Below are positions 49,001 through 60,500 of a DNA stretch of 64,000 bases, in pieces. Within the stretch, counting starts at the first letter, position 1. Every line of letters begins with the position of its first letter. This DNA is from Gymnorhina tibicen. Taxonomy: Eukaryota; Chordata; Aves; Passeriformes; Artamidae. The position numbers and the translations under genes were made by a program. The notes beneath the pieces were generated by a model. The model saw nothing but the letters and a program-made list of their open reading frames with translations. It ran no database searches and had not been told where the DNA came from. The DNA is taken from positions 3,141,486 to 3,205,485 of the forward strand of contig VXAZ01007995.1 of assembly GCA_013399875.1 (NCBI GenBank), read 5' to 3'.

Positions 49001-52000
49001 ACTAAGATGTGTCCCTAGAAGGAAACCTCTTTGCCTCTGGCTCACCACTACAAACCTATGTGTCCCTATTGTCTGAGCAGTCAAGGGCGCCAGAGGTCCT
49101 GAATCCCTGCTGTGAGTAGCAGATGGTGCTGATGTTCCCTGAAGAAATGGACCAAGGACTGAAGGATCCAGGTTCCTGTTCTGTTTGGCTCTCTCCATGC
49201 CTGCAGCAGTGAGCTCAGCAGAATGCACCATCAGCTGCTGCACCAGGAGATCTTTGTAAGGTGTGAAGGCATCAAGCTCGAGAAGTATATGGTAAAACAA
49301 TACCACATGTTGGAAGCACAATAGGAGTAAGTCCGTTTTGGCACAGTCTTCCACATGAAATCCCCTTTAATTTCAGTAACGTCACAGTCTCGGTCTCAGG
49401 GAACCTACAGCAATATATTCTGTGCCATAAATAAATCCACTTGGGGACTAATAAACTAAACTGTTGCTAATTTGTAATGTGCCACTTTTGCAGCAGTATC
49501 CAAAATTCATATGCACTAAGATTCCAGGGCTGGAAAGAATGAGGTGGCTTGTCCCTAACCACTGCTTAACTTTTTAAGTTACACTGGTGAGTCGGGTGCA
49601 GTTTGGCTTTTAGTGAGACCCCTGGGGAAGCAAGGCCATCTTAGCCTAACAGTCTTAAAAAAGGGCTGTTAAAATAAAAGCATATCTATTAAAAAGAAAA
49701 AATGCAGGGAAATGATGTCTTTGTGACTGAAGCAGGAACACTTGTGCCATTCAGGGACGACTCCCACACTTCTGACTATCACCACTGATAAGCACAAGTG
49801 ACTTTGCCTGAATATAGTTTACAGGCACAGGTGGACCCTTTCATTTAAGTCTCTGCTTGGGATTATTGCTCGGCTCATGGAGTCCTTTCTATCTGGCCGT
49901 GAGCAGAGGAAGGGGAGTGTGGCAGCTCAGCAGGGCAGGCTGGTGCTTTCTGGGGTAGTGGATAACAGCTGGTTATTGTTTGGATTGAGGGGGTTCCATG
50001 TGTGCCTCCGTCTCCGTCTTTCAGGGTGTTGTGTCTTCTTCCTGGGGCTGGGTTTAGATTAGGCTCAACTTTTTCCAGACTGCAAGTAATAATCCAGGCA
50101 ACACAGTGATGCTGCTCGTCCAGGGCAAATCTGTGAGAGCTGTCAGGAGACTGTTTTGAATTTTTCCCTTTTGTTGGCACCAAAGAAAGTGATGTTCTCT
50201 GTTTTGTCACACTTGGGAGTTGAAAATTCTGCTCTTTCAACTTTTTGAGCTCATATCAACATGAAAGCAAGTGTCAGAGGACTGGGATTTCTCTCAGGAC
50301 ACAGCACCTTTTTTCTGACAGCTCTTTGGGTGGTTCATGACTAGGAAGACATTCAAAGCAAACTCAGCTGAGTACCCTGCTATTATCACAGAAGCATCAA
50401 GCCCCTGCATAGCTTTGCCTCCTCCTTGAAAACTCTTTCTGCCCAGAACTGGCCCCATTCTCCCATTCTATAGATAATATGCAGCTTCTCTCCCAAAGAA
50501 GTGGCAGCCTCTCCCAGCATGAAGTTGATAGATCCTCCTGCCCAAGGAAAACCAACAGTAAATGAATAATCAGATACATTGAGACTGTAGTTTGAATACC
50601 ATTAAAATAAAGATTTCCAGTTCTGTCCTGAAGGATTTATGGCTTGTCAGGACTTTCTGTGTTGTTCTGGGTAAGTGGGTTGCACTATGTCTCTCTTCTG
50701 TGAGAAGGGACCCCAGATCATGTTTTCAGCCTCATGTTGTCACCAGAAGGGTGGATGGGACAGCTGAAGTGGCAATGGGCTCGTTCTTGCAGATCATAGT
50801 GAGTGCACTGGGCACAGCCAGTGAAGCCCCTCAGGGCAGTATCATCCAGGCACTGAGAGAAACTCTGATAGTGTAGGTCATGTAAGCACCGTAGACAAAC
50901 AACGCTGACAGCCTGAGCTTCTGCAGTGTTGGTTTTGTTCTGTATCTTCACTAGATAAGAGCTTGTGTCCTGTTACTGTGTCCTTGGTGCTGTCAGCTCT
51001 GAGATTCTGCACCATTTGTACAGGGAGGGCTTTGCAGCTTCCCCAAAGGCTGAAGGAGATCTCCAGGTGGGACAGTTCTCCAGTGTCAGGATTTTCTCCA
51101 GTTTGCTGTCTGCAGGTGAATAACTTGCATCCGTCTGGAAAACCTTCTTGTATCTTCTGCCATGACCAATCTTGATCTTCTCCGAGAGGACCCACCAAAT
51201 GTGGTGGTTCAGCAGATAAACCAGTACAGGTTTAAGTCCTAATAGGAAGAAGTATTGTTGAGTGTTTATTGCAGGGTCAGGATCTCTCGTATTAATCTTT
51301 CCCTTCAGCACTGGCAACCCACCCAAAAGTAACATCTAGGAGTTCAGGTGTATGGGACCTTTGGGAGCTCACAGAATTCCTGCCTGCCTGCAGAGCTCCC
51401 TAAAAGGCTGCACAAGTGCTCTTAAATGATGATTAAGTCAAGTTACCTCCCCGTGCCATTGTGGCAGGCCAAGGGTTGGCATGTGGACAGCTATTTACAC
51501 TTTATCTGATGTATAACTTGCTGCACCACAGTAATTTCAATTGTGGTTTGCATGCTTAGCACAAGACTCCTACCCCATTCCTCCCCAAAATGCCTATAAA
51601 TGATAGCAGGATTTAACCTAGTCCCCACATGAAAATAAATTTGGAGTTGTCCACATCAGCATTTAGTTTGGATTAGGAGCTTGCTTTTGAAATATATCCC
51701 TCGGTGTTACCCCTGTTGCACCTTGGTGCTTATTGTGGATTCAACGGACATTCAGTCCATGAGACCAGCGTAGTACTAAGCCAAAATAAACCTCCTGAAA
51801 TGTATGTAATGTTTATGTCAGGCCCTACCTCTCCCCTGATCCATTCCTGTCAGGCCACACTACTTGCCAATTTAGCCAGTTCAGACTTTGATTTCTTTAG
51901 CAGTTTCCCCCACCCCTCCTCCATCTCACTCCCTACAAGAAACCCTTTTCACTCAGTTTCACTGTAGTCCATGTGAATTGGTGCAGCTCACAGGGATGGG

Positions 52001-52367
52001 ATTTACTCTCTTGATTAGAAGCTGGGAAGTTGGACTGTGAGCTATGGAAAATTGTCACTGTTGATTCTTTTGACTGTTTTTAGCTGACCTAGGCTGACTT
52101 GTACCAGCTAAGTCTATGGTAATTTCATTAGCTGTATTTTTGTGTTCACTCCTATTTACCCATCAGTATATTTTGTCCTAACAGCATTATTGCAAGGCCA
52201 AGGGATTATATTATCCAGGCTGTCTGAACTCATCACATCTTGCAATGCTTTTAATTCCTTCCTCATTAGTACAGGATCCTGAGTGATTAGTTATTATGTG
52301 ATTGCCATGGCCAAAGTAAGAGTTCTTTCTCTGACATGACTTGATACACTGAGTGGTGGTAGAGCTT
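49001..52367. other. Gene-free unique sequence
   Basis: No gene recognised. The minus-strand frame 48875-49354 (159 codons) overlaps the MIR fragment and has no domain. 52130-52330 is A/T-rich and enhancer-like (CTTGCAATGCTTTTAATTCC near 52240, GTGATTAGTTATTATGTG near 52283). Confidence 0.5.
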
Positions 52368-52505
52368 TTTCCCTCCTTTTATATTCTTATTTTATATTTA
52401 TATATTTATATTTTTCCCTTCCCGTTCCCTTTCCTCCCTTTCCTTTTTTCACTTTCCCCTTCCTTACTTTCCCTTTCTTCCCTTTTCGTTCCTTCCCTCC
52501 CAGCC
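52368..52505. repeat. TTTATA-rich then polypyrimidine tract
   Basis: A TATTTATATATTTATATTTT section is followed from about 52411 to 52500 by a C/T-only-like tract (CCCTTCCCGTTCCCTTTCCT and so on) broken by very few purines. It is simple sequence. The long frames on both strands are compositional artefacts. Confidence 0.85.
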
Positions 52506-55500
52506 CTGCTGCCTGGTCCTTGCTGGGCTGAAAAGTCACAGAAGCTGTTTTCTGTCAATTTGTTGATATCTTCTTTCCCTCCTAGCCTGGCACAGGACCT
52601 GCTTTTGTTAGTTTTCCTTTGAGGAATACATGTGCACTTCAGCATGAGGTCTGACAACCTTGACCCTCCAGGCATGACTAATTCCCATTTACAAGACCAC
52701 TACAAAATCCATCAGATCAGAAGTGTCAGGGAGGCAGGAAAACCCCAGCGTGTAGGACAGGCTGGAGCTGCTCTCCCTGTGCTGCGTAACAAGCTCCGTG
52801 CCCTCGGCCAGCCGGGCTTGGCTGGGATGAGGTCAAGGAAGAGTGGAGCTTGGAAAGAGCAGGAGGTGGAGGGAGCAAAGGAGGGTTTTGCAAGCAGCCA
52901 GGGATGGATTAATTCAGCCCTGCTTGTGGCCAGATACCGTGGCTCTGGTGACAGCCAGGGTTAACCAACGATGCAGATTGAAACTCAAGGAGTTCGAGAT
53001 GCCTCCTGGTGTTTGAAAACTGGGGGGTGGAGACTTCTCTGGGGTTGAGTTTGAAAGCAGGAAAACAGCAGCACAAAGGTGACAACAAGTTTTTGGGAAG
53101 TTGCCTTCCAAGTTTTATCTTTCTACTGTTCGGGAGTGGTGTTAATGGTAATCCCAACTGGTTGTGGGGTTTATGTGGGTCAGGGGTTTTGGTAGTGTCT
53201 TTTATACAAGCGGGTCTTATAATTGAGAAACAGGGTGAGTAGAGTGTCCCAAAGATGTCTCTGGGATTTTATCCAAACAGCTTCTTCTCGCTCAGACTCT
53301 GGATGATTTCAGCTCTCTGTGAGGCCAGCTCTGATTGCTCCTCAAAAATCCCACCCAAAGAGACAGAAATCAATGTCTCACAGCCTGTGGGTCACTCTCT
53401 TGACATGTTCAGTCATAGCCCCAAAAGCAGCACAGAAGAAGAATAAAAACTTGCACGGAAGTGAGCTCAGAAAGAATGGGAGCTCTCCAAGAACAAAACC
53501 TCAGGAGGCAGGAGGCGTCCTTGAATCACAGAAATTAGGTTTTTATTTAGTTGCCCAAAGGGAGCTGGAAAAAAGAGTCAGAGAGAAAGACAGTGTCTGA
53601 GGGGAACAAACCCAGGAGGGAAGGCAATACTGAAAATAAATGAAGGATCTCAGTTTCTGTTGTGGGCTGTAGGAAATAGAATTTGGTTTTATGGACACAA
53701 CTCTAGTAACAGATCTAGACTGGAGTGTAGGAGAGGTTTACAGAGAGCTGATTCAGCAGCTTTTCTGGCTTTTTCACTTGGAATTGTTCAGTTTTCCCCT
53801 TTGGACTTCAGGAAGGGAATTTCAGCATTGCTTGAAACCTTCTCAATCACGTTTCTGAAACCTAAACCTGGTATGAGCTACGGGAAGGTGTTTTTGTAGA
53901 GCTTCTGTTCTAACCTGGAGAGTGCTGAATTCCATGTGGGCTTGATCCAAGATCCATAGAAATCAGTCTTAGAATTGCCATATACTTAAACAGAAATTGG
54001 ACTGAAATGCAGACTTTTCCTATTGCTCTGTCCCATTTATGTGGATCTTAGCCCACTCAATTTAAAAGAATAATTTATATCATGAGGAACAAGCCACTTC
54101 TGTTGTGTTTTTATTTGTGTTTGGATTTTTTTGCTTAATATTCTTTCCGCTTTGTTACTGACAAAGAAATGATGGCTATGACTTTTTTTATTGTTTTAAT
54201 GTGTCACGAGGAGGAAGAGTGATTCAAATATTTGATAAAGGAAGTTTTCTCATTCAGCTTGAAAGTGGAAAGATTGGTGTGAAGTTTGCTCCAGTCGAGT
54301 ACTTGGGAGAAATGAGATGTCCACCATTTGAAGACCCATTCCTGTGCAGTGACTGAGGTTTTAGCCTGGAAAGCAGTAATGTCATGGCAGAAAATGCCAC
54401 ACTAATTGGAGACAACTCCTCTCCATGATGGGCCCTTCCCATCCCTGTGCATCACAGTCCTTTGGGATGTGGGTTCAGAAGGGTGTAGCAAGTGACTCAT
54501 CCCCATCTTCCTGTCACCCCTTCAAAGAGGGAAACCCACTGTGTCTCACTCTCCTCTTACCCAAGGGGATTTATCCAAACACGCATCAGGAAAGCTGACC
54601 CACATTTTCTAAACGTAAGTTAGTGTTGTTAACATTGGGTACAAACTTTCTTCCTTTCTTTCTAGCTTCATTGCAAGTCACTACTGCGACACATTGACAG
54701 AGCTCTTGTGTGAATTTGGGCTGAACAGCAGAACAGTTGTAGGGCTGGTTGTGCTAGAAACCTGCCTGACTGCGCTTCTAATTCATCCCCAATCCAGCTG
54801 AAGCCCAAACAATTTTTCAGTGCAAGGAAGAGCAAGGGTTTGCATCTCAAGGATGAAGTCCCACATGAATTCCTTGAGGCTTCCCTTCACATCACCTCTG
54901 CCCATCAGCTTTTTTCACAGAACTTGTAGGAACATAAATTGCTTGGAGACCTGTATCCTGTCCATCACCTGTTGCAAGAACAAACAATAAATTCATGGAA
55001 CAAGGAGGCTGCAAAACTAACATGGGGACAAATGCAGTCTCGTCCCTTCAGGCTTCCACTGCCTCATACAGTTTATTTTCAAGGGTAAAGAAATAGGATG
55101 AAAATCATCCCCTTACTGCCTGCGGGATAAATGCCCAGTGATAGAAGTGAGAGGGATCCTTTACATATCCTGTACAAATGCGAACAGTAGCCCCAGAGCC
55201 TCCTGCTCAGCCTTTTAACTGAGATGCCAGTGTTGTTTCTTGGTTTGGGTTTAGGGTTTGGATTTGTATTTTCCATCTTAACGTACTAACTCAGAAGTAA
55301 TAAATATTTTAGTTCAGAGTTGTGGAGCGGCTCATTTACGGTTAGATCTGACCGTAAGCCTGTGATGAATGGACTTCAGTTGAAATGCCAGTGGTTGGGA
55401 GAGCAGCAGGCGGTGGCTGCCACTCGAATCCTACGCCATCCACATGTTCCAGCTGCAGGGGACCTCATTTTATGGAGCAAATTTAGTAGGGGTTTAGCCT

Positions 55501-56129
55501 GGCCTCAGAAGCTACATTTAAGAAGCCTCACTAAGGAGAAAGGAAAGATGTCTAGGTAAACGTGACTGAAGGAAATACCTCCATCACCCATAAGAAACGG
55601 TTAAATTTGTCCTCAATTTGTCCTTTTGGTTGATCTCTGTAAGATTATAGGCAAAGAAAGTAGGACCCCCTTATTTCGTGGTGTAATCAATTGAGTGGTG
55701 GAGCTCAGTGCAAATCCATCATCTTGAAAGAGTTACTACTGGATTATACCAGTGAGAACCCGAAGAAATATCACCTGTAAATATCTGCTGTAAAGGCAAA
55801 TGTTTGAGAACCTCAAGGATGCTGAGCTCCGGTTTACACAGCGCAATTTCAACCAAGCCAGTATTGGTCTGAGGTGAGTTTTATTGACAGGAAGCTGCTC
55901 CAGGGAAGCAGCATTCGATTGTCTTTGCTGACAGCAAAGTGAAGATGTGTCTCTGAGCAGTGGGCTCTGCTAAAGTGTGGGTGGTGGCACTTCTTGAGCC
56001 TCTTCAAGGGCACCAGGTCCTTAAAATGCTCGTCTGACCTTGTCATAATCTTCCTTTAAAAGGGTTGGGTTGTCCTTGCGCCACTGACCTGGGAAGGCAC
56101 AGGATTGTTTCCTGGCTGAGTGTCTTGTT
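52506..56129. other. Gene-free unique sequence
   Basis: No gene recognised. It includes a palindromic-family copy at 53939-53986. The 54040-54250 part is A/T-rich. Confidence 0.5.
53939..53986. repeat. Palindromic-family copy, degraded
   Basis: GGCTTGATCCAAGATCCATA followed by GAAATCAGTCTTAGAATTGC follows the layout of the element family described at 5156-5200 (tail, left arm, spacer), with the right arm decayed. Confidence 0.4.
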
Positions 56130-56270
56130 CAGAATAGTAATTTCCAAGCGTACTATTATGAATCTGTCATTATTATGAGTTAGCATATTAATCAAGAAAG
56201 TGATGATACTGGGCAGCAAATTATCTAGAATGTAATACTTAGTAATTTAGTGCTTGTTAAACCAACTGCT
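56130..56270. promoter_or_regulatory. Candidate conserved noncoding element
   Basis: Dense TAAT/ATTA words (CATTATTATGAGTTAGCATA near 56168, TATTAATCAAGAAAG near 56186, AATACTTAGTAATTTAGTG near 56234) in a short non-repetitive stretch. Inference from motifs only. Confidence 0.28.
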
Positions 56271-59200
56271 GGAGGAAGATGAGCACTTCCTGAGCCTGGC
56301 ATGGCCATTTCCTATTGAGTAAACATACTTTCTACTGTTAGTCTTTTTTAATTCGAGCCATATAAGTCTTTTGGGAGGTAGAGGGGAATCCACCAACTGT
56401 AGATCTGTTAGAGAAATAAATAGACTGTCATCTGTTGCAGCACTGCCACATTGCTTTCCATTTAAAAATGGAAAAAGAAAGGCTGGAGACAGTTTATTCC
56501 TATTATTTTCCCTTGATTTGTTTCTTTCCTTGCATGTGTGGGTGGGTTGTTAAGGTTTTTGTCTTGCTTTGTTTTGCAATTTTTTATGGCCCACATTCTG
56601 ATGTGCTGCAGCTCATTTGCACGCTGTGAGACTGGGGCAGTGTTCTAATTTCTGCTTGTAACTCAAACAGGTAGTAAGTGGGTAGGTTATAGTTCAGGGA
56701 GTAGGTAGAAGATAGTGAAACTATATGTTTGAGAAATTTAAAAAACGTCCACTGACCACAGTTCCTATGTAGGAGGAGATGTCCTTCCCATCCCTCTCCT
56801 CCTCCCGTTTCCAAATGGTTTTGCAGAGCAGCTTCAACTAAAGCTTTGCTGAATTAAAGTGCCACAGCCTGGGATGATAATAAAAAAAGATGCGTGCTGT
56901 TATAAACACTCAATTATTTCCCTTCTTTCTTGTGGAGTTGTTATTAAGCCAGGAGGTTCAGAAGTTCAAAAATATAAAGGAATAATTTGTACAAGAAAAG
57001 AAAGGAGTCTATTTCACAAGCTATTGATGCTTCCACTGGGAATTAGCAGTAGCTGTTAGAGTAGCTGGGGTCATACAGAGCGACCATGCATTCTGCTGCC
57101 ACTTAGGAAACCCCTAATTTTTAACTTTTTCACAGCCACAAGCTTACGTTTCTGGCAATGAAAAGTGGGGGGAACATTTGAGGAGCTCTTATTAAAAAAA
57201 TAAACTTCAAATGATGATTGACTCCCCTTTTATGTCTCTAGAATGAGGCCCATAAATCTCAACAGTTTTCTCTTCAATGGCTACTTGTTCTTTTTGGTTG
57301 GTGACAACTTTTATTTTGAGCAAGCTAAGTCCTTAAATTAACCCTTGTGTTGACTCAAGCCTCCTTGTTTGTCTTTATTTTGCCTCCCACGGATGGAGAA
57401 AAGCTTAGCATATGGTAACAGATCCATTCCCATTTCATGCTTCACATGAAATGTGCTCATCAGTGAGTCCCTGGGAAAGGGAGCATTCAGACTTCAGGAG
57501 ATTTGCTTCCAAAGAAAGCACTGAGCTCACAGTTACTGAGGGTCCCCTGTCAGTCCTTGACACTGGATTTCTGACAGGCAGATGAGCACTGAGGGTTTAA
57601 TTTATTTGAGTACAAATACTCAGATTCACGTGTGGGCACTCAGGCTTCCAGTCCCACCCAGTATGGATGGGTTCTGGCACTCCTTCTTTGTCATTCTTTT
57701 AATAGCAACTATAAGGACACAACTGTCCAGTGCTCCCTGGATCTTTCCTGTGTTTAGAACAAAATCCAACCTTTGCAGCCCAGTAAGGAAACAGGATTCA
57801 TAGGAATCTCAGCCACTGGACTTGCCAGAAGACACAACTGAGAAGTGGTTTGATGAGGGCCCCATGGTGCCCGTCAGCCTCGGAGTCTCCCTCACAGGTA
57901 TGCAGGCTCTGGGAGCCAGGAGCACGCGTATCCTGGTGCCTGCCTGTGTGTGGCCAGCCGAATTTGGAAGCTCTATCTTATATCTTTCTGTCAGTGACCT
58001 GTTATACAGTCCTGGGGCCTAATGCTTGTGTCAACAGGAGGTTAGGTTTCATGGCATCCTGAGCAGAGCAGGAATGTCCTGGCTTATATTTGTCTCCCCA
58101 GGAGAGGGAGAGGGTGGGAGAAAAGCATTCAGCAGCTACTGGGCAATCTTCTGCCATCTCTTGACAGGTAGTGATATAAATCAGACCTTGAGTGGGCTCT
58201 GCTTAGATCCCTATCAGCCGTGATTAATTCAGTGCTATAGGTGGAAGGATAAACGTGGCTTCCTGTAATCTTAATTGTTTCCACCAGCCTTTGAACTGAT
58301 GCATCCATCTGGTAGCATTTAGTTGTGAATACAAAGGGTCAAACTCTGCCCAAGACTGCGGGGTAGGCAGCAGGCCCAGCTCTGAGGAATGCCGGTGCCA
58401 GCTGGGAGCTGGTCTCTTGGTCAGGCAGTACAACAGAGGCAAGGGCACTTGAGTCAGTCCTCAATAGGTGGCTTGCAGGATCATCTGGAAACTCTTAGGT
58501 GCCAGAGCTTCTGAATTTTTTAGAGAAGAGGCTGGCAAAAGTGCCTTGAGATGGCTAGGGCTGGGCTGGAGCCTTCATTCCGTGCTACAGGGACATCTGC
58601 TCTGCCATTCCCAATGCTCTTATGAAAAGTCCGAACAGAAGACAATGGGATTGCTTTTCTTGAGCAACTCCCATTGTAACTGAAAGGGATTTTGTGGATC
58701 TTTCACAGGACTACTATCTTCTTGCATCAGGAGTCCTTCCCCTCCTCTCAAGACTTTAATGGCTGTGGTCTGTAATCTTTGCGAGTCACTGGCTCGTACA
58801 CTCATCCGCTACCTTCAGAGCTGTGCACGGGGCTTGGCTCCACTCTGACATTCTTGTGTACCAAGCGTTCCCACGATAACAGCTTGAAAAATGCTATGCT
58901 GGTTTTGTTCCCTCTTTAACGTCACCGTGTACCTGTGGGAAATTCTGAAAAGGGCAACAGTCTTGCTGTATTTGGTGGAGGGGCCGTGTTTTGAAAGCGG
59001 AAAGATCGCTGGCAAATGCAGCCTGCAAGGAACAGAACCAGCTTATTTCAGCTGACAGCTTTGGAGAAAACCAGCATTGCTAGGTTTCAAATTAGTGTGG
59101 GTAGACACTAATAAGAAAATTTAGGGCAAACGATTTGGATGGAATAGTTTATTGCTTTTTGGTTAATCCCTTTTCAGTTTCTATCAGCATAGAAAGAGCA

Positions 59201-60239
59201 GAGCTCACAATCATTTGTGCCCAAAGCAAAATGTGATGAAAACAGGCAAACTCAAGTGTAATTTAGCTTCCTAAAAGCAAAGAGGAGAGGTCACCCCATC
59301 AGAAAAAAAAGAGTCAGAATTTGCAATTTAAACAAGACTCCACAAAGTCTTTGTCTTAGTAACGGTTGTATCCTAATGCTTTGAATCCAGTAACTTCTAG
59401 TTACCAGAGCTCAGTAAAGCCATGTTTCCTGAGCAACTTCTTTTGCAATCTATTCAATTTTTGCCCCTCTGTATAAACTCTCTGATGTTTTTTTCCGGTG
59501 TGTTCATTGTGCCTTCACTGAGTAATTCCAGAGCTTCACCTCATCTCTAAGTGGTCCAGAACATTTGCTACTCAAAATCCAAGCTAGAATTTTATAGTTA
59601 TATCTCAAATTTGAGGAACAATTAAATGGAAAGCATAACTGCCCTTGTACAAAATACAAACACAGGGCAAAATTCCCTGCCAAGTGGATTAGTGAAGGAT
59701 GGTTGGGGCAAGTTAATCTGAAGGGGCAGAAAATGAAACTGAGGCAGGATCTCTTTCAGGTATTCTCTCTACTTTTTATATGTATGGTGCCTGAAAACAG
59801 TATTAATTACTCATTTTATTATTTGTTTATGTGAGCCACCTTCAGTAATATTTGAAGCTGTGCAAAGAATATTCTTCTACATCCTTTCTTAGTTGGAAGA
59901 AAAAAGAAAATGAAAGTGTTACTCGAATGAAGTGCTTTTTTCAGAACTTGCCAATTTAAATAAATGTTTTGCTGCAGCATCTGGTTCATGGCTCTAGCCA
60001 GGAGAGCAAAAATCTGAGAACACTCTTCTTGGTTCTTTAGCAGCATATCCTCACTAGTAGCTGATTTTGTAGGTGTTCTCTGACTGGAGTGGAGACTATT
60101 TAGGCTAGGCTTAAAAAGGCTTCAAGCTAAAAAATCTTTTAGTTCCAATGATAATAAAAATATAACAGTTATCTTTCAAGAGACAGCTATAACCTCCCAT
60201 AATTCATAAACAGGAGCATTAGATTGAGGGAGCCAATAT
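56271..60239. other. Gene-free unique sequence
   Basis: No recognised exon, RNA gene or transposon. 57280-57450 is mildly enhancer-like (AAATTAACCCTTGTGTTGAC near 57335). The frames at 57822-58683 are short and overlapping. Confidence 0.5.
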
Positions 60240-60500
60240 ATAATAGAAAATAAAGTGTCTGAATTTATCATTCTGACTTTGAAAGCTAACAGAGAAGTTT
60301 GTTGCAAATAATTAATTTCATAATTTTCTTCTGGCTTGGCAACTTGACTGTGAATAGATTGCAGTTGCCTTGAAGCTGTTTGTTAGCTGAATTTATTTGC
60401 TGAATAATGGATGTAAATATCTCAGTGAATAGTAAGTAATTATTCTTGGCCTCTGCTTAATTTGAAGGCAAGTGCTTGGCTGCAAGTAGATGATATTAGA
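60240..60500. promoter_or_regulatory. Candidate developmental enhancer block
   Basis: Exact TAATTA cores at 60309-60314 and 60437-60442, plus TTGCTGAATAATGGATGTAA near 60399 and TTAGCTGAATTTATTTGCTG near 60384. There is no simple repeat and no long open frame. It is the most enhancer-like block of the right half by motif clustering. Function is inferred. Confidence 0.36.

Noticed and set aside
48875..49354. 159-codon minus-strand frame
   Set aside because: Its downstream end lies over a MIR SINE remnant; no domain.
59700..59755. MIR-like wording (GGGCAAGTTA and GAAACTGAGGCAGG)
   Set aside because: The two pieces are in the wrong relative order and orientation for a MIR; likely chance.
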